From the IMG/VR virus record IMGVR_UViG_3300027801_000026, positions 1-57,037 of that record: a DNA stretch of 57,037 bases; one strand, written 5' to 3'. This document shows, one piece after another, positions 53,801-57,037 of this stretch (position 1 is its first letter; each line of letters opens with the position of its first letter). A program made the position numbers and the translations under genes. Source of the DNA: a virus. The notes beneath the pieces are model-generated. The model worked only from the letters and a program-made list of their open reading frames with translations, did not search any database and was not told the DNA's origin.

Positions 53801-54214
53801 TTCAGTTGGTTCACCTTTATATGGTTGGAAGTATTTCCCACCTAAACGTGCTTTATCCTTTTCACCAACTACGGTTATAAATGCAGTTGTTTCTTCTTCA
53901 AACTTTTTAAGTATTTCTGTTGGTTTGTATGGATTCTTAACTAAATGTATTTTGGAACTTGGAATTCCAAACATGGTTGTCATTATCTTTACCTTTTCTT
54001 TGAAGTTAAAAGGTGATTTTAGATTATCGGTTTTATTAGAAGTTCCTATGAATACATTATCCTTACCGAACTTCTTGACAAGATGTTGGTACGTACCATA
54101 GTGTCCTTTATGGAAAGGCTGAAACCTACCCACGTAGATAACTACTGTTTTATTAATAGGATTTCCATCCTCAAGTAGTATTTGTTCTACTAAATAATTT
54201 GAAAGTTCGCTCAT
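50864..54214 (-). CDS. Multi-domain nucleotidyltransferase/zinc-ribbon/GNAT/ligase-like protein
   Basis: 1116 aa. Residues 22-195 are an NMNAT/cytidylyltransferase-like Rossmann domain with GRFQPFHKGHYG (HxGH at 35-38) and SGTQVR at 157-162. LNE-G at 197-200 fits a prohead protease site. Residues 365-402 are a short GKFKNKKVVVKTIG module. A zinc ribbon uses Cys424, 427, 443 and 446. Residues 478-575 are very basic and helical. Residues 597-690 are a compact GNAT acetyltransferase (LHRIVVPKEQRGNGVGSKVM, LVQFYKSFGF), flanked by a repeated EKFQGKNESLIKENI. LLME-G at 716-719 precedes a C-terminal ~400 residues resembling the ATP-dependent ligase fold: EKTDGQ (Lys758), FMNLEVIYP and EGIVF. Motif V is weak. 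The N-terminus MSELSNYLVEQILLEDG could be a targeting peptide. Enzymatic roles are inferred. Confidence 0.8.
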   Translation of the reverse strand: MSELSNYLVEQILLEDGNPINKTVVIYVGRFQPFHKGHYGTYQHLVKKFGKDNVFIGTSNKTDNLKSPFNFKEKVKIMTTMFGIPSSKIHLVKNPYKPTEILKKFEEETTAFITVVGEKDKARLGGKYFQPYKGEPTEGYRDRGYVYAAPISGGGVSGTQVRHGLTNGSEDQKQKFFKDTAFTKFNKTIFKLITDKLNEGIFIPKERIEEWLINEASKSGIGQSDDGPNIFFPNYEVFARINAKRAAKIGYEIVNMITTRELEDYYEHPTYPNGPVKAVTPFPAGVLGAQTATNQVDIYSSDAYSKWFKHVTRKASLVGYSVVGGLDTNKDEREQSLDSQQGDKKSQEEFENSLQEIIKLPVEIGDTLLMGKFKNKKVVVKTIGEDEHGLPTINGKKVVTFRYHKKAPNVFEQIVELAGTEVKCEKCNHQWEIEADDSEKYLCHSCGWDSQKQEYDFDAFDSWQEKMGLNEELDERGKMRPADRLRRKAAMAGKGKEIARRRARTMKRRKPLSKLKKIAYKMAYRQVYAEFSEELYPGIKKADLSIAQTQVVHKNVVRKKGRIIKRAKFRFLPVLRAKEVEKFQGKNESLIKENIESNLSNKYKVDLDIYEYPDRLELHRIVVPKEQRGNGVGSKVMKDLIKYADSNNKTLFTTPSSDFGGSKTRLVQFYKSFGFKNNKGSNRDFRSKESMVRLSEKFQGKNESLIKENINESNLLMEGGAYGHMSHPFDTDINLTFGQLKDIVNRALEGTLEFAREKTDGQALAISWRDGRLVAARNKGHLKNKGENALDINGIATKFAGRGELEKAYNFAMKDLSDSIKSLSEKQRDKVFKQGACFMNLEVIYPTSVNVIPYGQALLVFHGTMEYNDDGIAIGENVDAARVLAGMIAQINKDVQDNYTIKGPPVMKLPKSQNLAKKRSQYNSQISKLQKEFSLKDTDGVADYHQAWWSQWVDKNSPSSLDNKTKMGLVKRWAFYDKGFRLDKRNITDEKTLEWSKKIDKQDQVKISKTNVMKFEQIFLGLGAEVLEFTSSALTVNPTAAVRDMKKRIDKTIKDVKKSGDPKKIEKLKLELGRLQSIGGSKKIVPNEGIVFLYNGNTFKLTGTFASVNQILGIFF
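52086..52130 (-). repeat. 45-bp direct repeat, copy downstream of GNAT module
   Basis: Perfect copy of 52431-52475, offset exactly 345 bp (115 codons), in frame. It encodes EKFQGKNESLIKENI starting at residue 696. Confidence 0.9.
52431..52475 (-). repeat. 45-bp direct repeat, copy upstream of GNAT module
   Basis: Perfect copy of 52086-52130, encoding EKFQGKNESLIKENI from residue 581. The flanking bases diverge at once on both sides. Confidence 0.9.
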
Positions 54215-54235
54215 ATGAAATATACCGTATCAATA

Positions 54236-54244
54236 TATAAATAT
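54236..54244 (-). promoter_or_regulatory. Candidate late promoter box for the 1116-aa gene
   Basis: Exact ATATTTATA on the coding strand, 22 nt before the ATG at 54214. Confidence 0.55.
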
Positions 54245-54258
54245 AACGTATTAGATAA

Positions 54259-54375
54259 TTAGTGATTTTTGTAGATAAACGGATCTCTCTTACGGAGTTC
54301 TTCCAATTTCTTCTTGTAAAGTTTGTTTCTCTTACGATTTTTAAAGTAAGTAATAATTTTTTTGATTAGGTTCAT
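54259..54375 (-). CDS. Small basic protein, 38 aa
   Basis: From ATG 54375 to TAA 54259-54261. The product MNLIKKIITYFKNRKRNKLY then KKKLEELRKRDPFIYKNH is strongly basic and helical. It overlaps the end of the glycosyltransferase-like gene by 35 nt in another frame. The ending KKKLEELRKRDPFIY resembles short proteins I remember from marine T4-like phages, which is the main reason to accept so short a gene. Function unknown. Possibly nucleic-acid or membrane binding. Confidence 0.55.
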   Translation of the reverse strand: MNLIKKIITYFKNRKRNKLYKKKLEELRKRDPFIYKNH

Positions 54376-55798
54376 TGTTTATTAGAGTATTTAGATTTTT
54401 AATATAAGTATTTCCTACTTTTTTTGCACCGTAAGAAAGTAAATTATTTCTGTTATGTATTAATATGGGTTTCAGTTCCTCATTTAATATATCCCATTCT
54501 TCATTGGTTTTATTTATAAGAGTTTTAATAACACCCAATAACTTTTGCATCCTTAACGAATTATCTTCGATATCATCATAACTTTCATCCCAATAATCTC
54601 CAAAAGTTTTGAATCCAAGAGATTTCAAGTATTTTAATACACCAGGCCTTCCAATTAAAACAAATGGATGTAAGTGTTGAAATGGTTTAAATGTTTTTTC
54701 TGATATATAATCTCCTGCTTCATAAAACAATGTTTCGGTTGTTATGGAAAAATAAGTTTCTTTATATAACTTAGCTGATTCAAATCCAAATCCCCATACA
54801 TCCCATATGTTATCATAATCAAGAACATTTTTTTCTTTTTGAACAAGAGTACGAAATCCTTTTATTATTTTATTTATAAAATCTTGGCCAGTCATATATG
54901 GCCTGTCATCAAATCCACTTCCATTAATTAAATCAAATCCAGCATCAAGTGTATATAACATTTTTATATCAAAAGAAGTATTTGTTTCATCAAATAATCC
55001 TTCATCAATCAAATAACTTATTAATATTAATCTATGTGGGGCAAGTCTTCTGTTTAAGCATAATGATTTTTTACTACGATTTGTAAGTAAATCCAAATCA
55101 GATTCTTTCATTAAACTATTTACATTTTTATTACCATTAAAATTAACAATATTATCTTGAAATAATATAGCTTCTGTGTCTTTAGATTTCGCCAATAGAG
55201 ACCATGGGTAAAAGGCAGTGTATAATAAATTTTTAGGAGGATGTGGTTGATTATCTAAATATTGTTTATAGATATCATATGTATTCATCGCTGCAGTTAT
55301 AACGATTACCTTAGATGCATTTATACCAGTTCGTTCACATGCCTTATGAATTGATTCAAATAAATTGCCATCAATACACCCCTCTGAACTATAATCAAAT
55401 ATGAAATAAAAGTTTTTTGCTTTAGAATATTCTATTGCTTTTTTAGAAATGAAATCAAAACAATGTTGTCCTTCGTGGTATGATATATCAATTCCATTTG
55501 CAATACCACTATTACCAAATGGGTGAATTGTGTAGTAAAAGTTTTCGTTTGTGTTATTTTCTATTATATTTTGAGTTGGATTGTAAACAATTTCACCTAT
55601 ATGAATATCCCTACACTCCCCTATATTTAAATTACAATCATATACAGATACTTGAGTATATACATTATTAAATTTATTTATGAAATCATGGGTTATAAAA
55701 AAATTATAATCCCACATCATATCTGTGTTATTCCAATTTATACCATTCGGAATAAATCCCCTTGGTCCTATGATATCAAATATTCTTCTAATTGACAT
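54341..55798 (-). CDS. Glycosyltransferase-like protein, 485 aa
   Basis: I choose the ATG at 55798 (MSIRRIFDIIGPRGFIPNG). The longer frame at 55819 begins with TTG. The C-terminal half contains YISEKTFKPFQHLHPFVLIG then YLKSLGFKTFGDYWDESYDD, a signature I associate with GT10-like (fucosyltransferase-type) proteins of marine phages and algal viruses. The N-terminal half is Asn/Ile-rich and unrecognised. No signal or membrane segment. It overlaps the preceding TPP-domain gene by 11 nt and follows an epimerase, so all three probably make or attach a nucleotide sugar. The family call is tentative. Confidence 0.65.
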   Translation of the reverse strand: MSIRRIFDIIGPRGFIPNGINWNNTDMMWDYNFFITHDFINKFNNVYTQVSVYDCNLNIGECRDIHIGEIVYNPTQNIIENNTNENFYYTIHPFGNSGIANGIDISYHEGQHCFDFISKKAIEYSKAKNFYFIFDYSSEGCIDGNLFESIHKACERTGINASKVIVITAAMNTYDIYKQYLDNQPHPPKNLLYTAFYPWSLLAKSKDTEAILFQDNIVNFNGNKNVNSLMKESDLDLLTNRSKKSLCLNRRLAPHRLILISYLIDEGLFDETNTSFDIKMLYTLDAGFDLINGSGFDDRPYMTGQDFINKIIKGFRTLVQKEKNVLDYDNIWDVWGFGFESAKLYKETYFSITTETLFYEAGDYISEKTFKPFQHLHPFVLIGRPGVLKYLKSLGFKTFGDYWDESYDDIEDNSLRMQKLLGVIKTLINKTNEEWDILNEELKPILIHNRNNLLSYGAKKVGNTYIKNLNTLINNEPNQKNYYLL

Positions 55799-56336
55799 AA
55801 TACAATTCAGGATATTCAACTAATACAGTTGGTCCCCCTCTTTGCAGAGCTTCTGTATATGCTGGTAGTATTTTTTCAGCAGTATCCAACTTTATTACTG
55901 GTATATGTTTTAACATTGATGAAAATTCTTCAGTATAATCTGCTTTATGTTGATGACCAGGATCCAATGGTGTAGTTGATCCCTTTCCAACTCTAATTAA
56001 TAAAGTTGGATTCCATTCCCCATCAGACATTACATTAATCTTATCAATATGATTAACCAATTGATTTGCAGCACATATAACAAAATCCCATCGTGGATAA
56101 AATGATACAACTGATTTACCAGCCATTCCCATTCCTAATGTCATTCCCATTTGTACTTCCTCCATTACCGGAGTTTCTATCATTCTTTCTTTTGGCAATC
56201 CCTCAATTGTTTTACTCATTGGATTTCCATAATAAACAATTTGCTGTCCTATGAATATCATATTAGGGTCTTCCATGCAAAGTTTCATTGATTCTGTCAA
56301 TGCATCTAAATAGGGTGTGAATTCTGGTTCTTCCAT
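55788..56336 (-). CDS. Transketolase-type pyrimidine-binding (TPP) domain protein
   Basis: 182 aa, about half the length of a normal E1-beta subunit (~325 aa). It covers only the Pyr domain and lacks the C-terminal transketolase domain. RMIETPVMEEVQMGMTLGMG corresponds to the conserved glutamate segment that activates thiamine diphosphate. ISFYPRWDF-like VVSFYPRWDFVICAANQLVN and LLIRVGKGSTTPLDPGHQH follow the E1-beta order. A PP-domain partner (E1-alpha-like) would be needed for catalysis and could be encoded beyond the right edge. The ATG overlaps the epimerase stop (TAATG). It may generate an activated aldehyde or branched-sugar intermediate. Substrate unknown. Confidence 0.7.
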   Translation of the reverse strand: MEEPEFTPYLDALTESMKLCMEDPNMIFIGQQIVYYGNPMSKTIEGLPKERMIETPVMEEVQMGMTLGMGMAGKSVVSFYPRWDFVICAANQLVNHIDKINVMSDGEWNPTLLIRVGKGSTTPLDPGHQHKADYTEEFSSMLKHIPVIKLDTAEKILPAYTEALQRGGPTVLVEYPELYYVN

Positions 56337-57037
56337 TATGGTCTTGAATTAGGATTAAATTGTTCTTTGTTGGCTTTATACCATTTTAGTGCATCTATCA
56401 ATCCACTTCTTAAATCATACTTAGGTTTCCAACCAAGTTTTAATAATTTTTCGTTTGATAATAATCTTGCTGGAATCATTGGTGCTTTGTTATTAACAAA
56501 TTCTACCGGGTTTGTGTTTCCTTCGATTTCTTTAATTAAATCAAGTACTTCCATTACAGTATGACCACTTCCATAACATACATTATAGATATCATATGTA
56601 TCAACTTTTTCTGCAACAACAATAAATCCACTTACCATATCATCAACATGAATAACATCTCTTATTTCAGTTCCATCTCCCCAAACAGGAATAGGATTTA
56701 AGTTATCTGCTACTTTTCTAATATTTGCTGGTGTAACATGACATTTTTCAAAATCATATTTATCATTCGGTCCAAATGAATTAGAAGGTCTGATAATTAT
56801 ACATTGCATTGGGTCGTGAATCTGATTAGAGAAGAACTCACATAAAGTTTCTCCATATCTTTTCATCCAACCAACTGCTTTATATGCAGGATATATGTTT
56901 GGTGTTTGTACATTCATATCTTCAGTACAATATTCTCCACCAATATCTGGATAAGTTGTGTTAGAAGAAATAAACATAAACTTACGAACTTTGTTTCTCC
57001 AACTTTGTTCCATAAGATTAGTATTCATTTCTACATT
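56336..57037 (-). CDS. NAD-dependent sugar epimerase/dehydratase (SDR), 5' end cut
   Basis: 233 residues are visible. The frame is open to the right edge, so the N-terminal NAD-binding GxxGxxG is outside. FMFISSNTTYP, the catalytic Tyr-x3-Lys (YPAYKAVGWMK), IIRPSNSFGPND and WGDGTEIRDVIHVDDMVSGF are the standard blocks of extended SDRs such as UDP-glucose 4-epimerase and GDP-fucose synthase. A catalytic Ser/Thr is in SSNTT. The exact sugar cannot be deduced. It is the first visible gene of the sugar cassette. The Met at 57028 should not be taken as the true start. Confidence 0.85.
   Translation of the reverse strand, partial: NVEMNTNLMEQSWRNKVRKFMFISSNTTYPDIGGEYCTEDMNVQTPNIYPAYKAVGWMKRYGETLCEFFSNQIHDPMQCIIIRPSNSFGPNDKYDFEKCHVTPANIRKVADNLNPIPVWGDGTEIRDVIHVDDMVSGFIVVAEKVDTYDIYNVCYGSGHTVMEVLDLIKEIEGNTNPVEFVNNKAPMIPARLLSNEKLLKLGWKPKYDLRSGLIDALKWYKANKEQFNPNSRP

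Noticed and set aside
4419-54244. Reading the TATAAATA sequences as T4-type late promoters firing rightward
   Set aside because: No rightward genes exist in the window, and the boxes stand just upstream of leftward starts, after leftward terminators. The leftward reading explains the layout better.

Overview
The window is one contiguous piece of an AT-rich, T4-like myovirus genome, most plausibly a marine 'far-T4' relative. Every gene I support lies on the minus strand, so transcription runs from position 57037 towards 1. The T4-type modules are recognisable: large terminase (gp17), portal (gp20), prohead protease (gp21), Glu-rich core scaffold (gp22), major capsid protein (gp23), neck and tail-completion proteins (gp13, gp14 and probably gp15), tail sheath (gp18), tail tube (gp19), a gp26-like baseplate or tail-chaperone gene, and a tape measure. 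Nothing suggests a plasmid or prophage remnant, and I saw no integrase, tRNA or CRISPR array. The host is unknown. An Rz-like protein with a repeated DTVFVEK-type stalk and the promoter style would fit Bacteroidota, while a phage bS21 gene is also known from pelagiphages.

Layout in transcription order. (1) 57037-54259: a sugar cassette with an SDR epimerase (cut by the edge), a TPP-binding pyrimidine-domain protein, a glycosyltransferase-like protein and a 38-aa basic protein. (2) 54214-50864: a 1116-aa protein combining an NMNAT/cytidylyltransferase-like domain, a zinc ribbon, a basic region, a GNAT module bracketed by a perfect 45-bp direct repeat, and a polynucleotide-ligase-like C-terminus. 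(3) 50803-47846: a Cys-motif protein, a membrane-anchored spanin-like protein and the terminase. (4) 47722-35462: the head operon, holding portal, several putative prohead-core proteins, protease, a ribosomal protein bS21 homologue, scaffold and capsid. (5) 35395-34883: two intrinsic terminators and a free-standing HNH homing endonuclease. (6) 34817-31239: neck and tail-completion proteins plus two small virion-like proteins. (7) 31237-11222: about 20 kb of repeat-rich tail-fibre-like genes, two of which end in S74 intramolecular chaperones. (8) 11218-8517: a glycosyltransferase, a Hint (intein-like) domain protein and a coiled-coil protein. (9) 8439-1: sheath, tube, gp26-like and overlapping gp51-like genes, tape measure and a truncated structural gene.

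Three things stand out. First, most head-operon products, and the 1116-aa enzyme-like protein, carry T4-protease-like cleavage sequences ((L/I/V/M)-x-E before G/A/S). Three share the N-terminal tag MIKL(S/T)xxLxE, which looks like a capsid-targeting peptide. This suggests a set of proteins packaged in the prohead, processed by gp21 and perhaps ejected. Second, the coding-strand 9-mer ATATTTATA, or a one-base variant, lies 20-60 bases before many start codons, in the orientation opposite to the T4 late box TATAAATA. Third, a bS21 homologue sits inside the head operon, where it could retune host ribosomes late in infection.

Functional assignments rest on motif recognition by eye. No database search was run.
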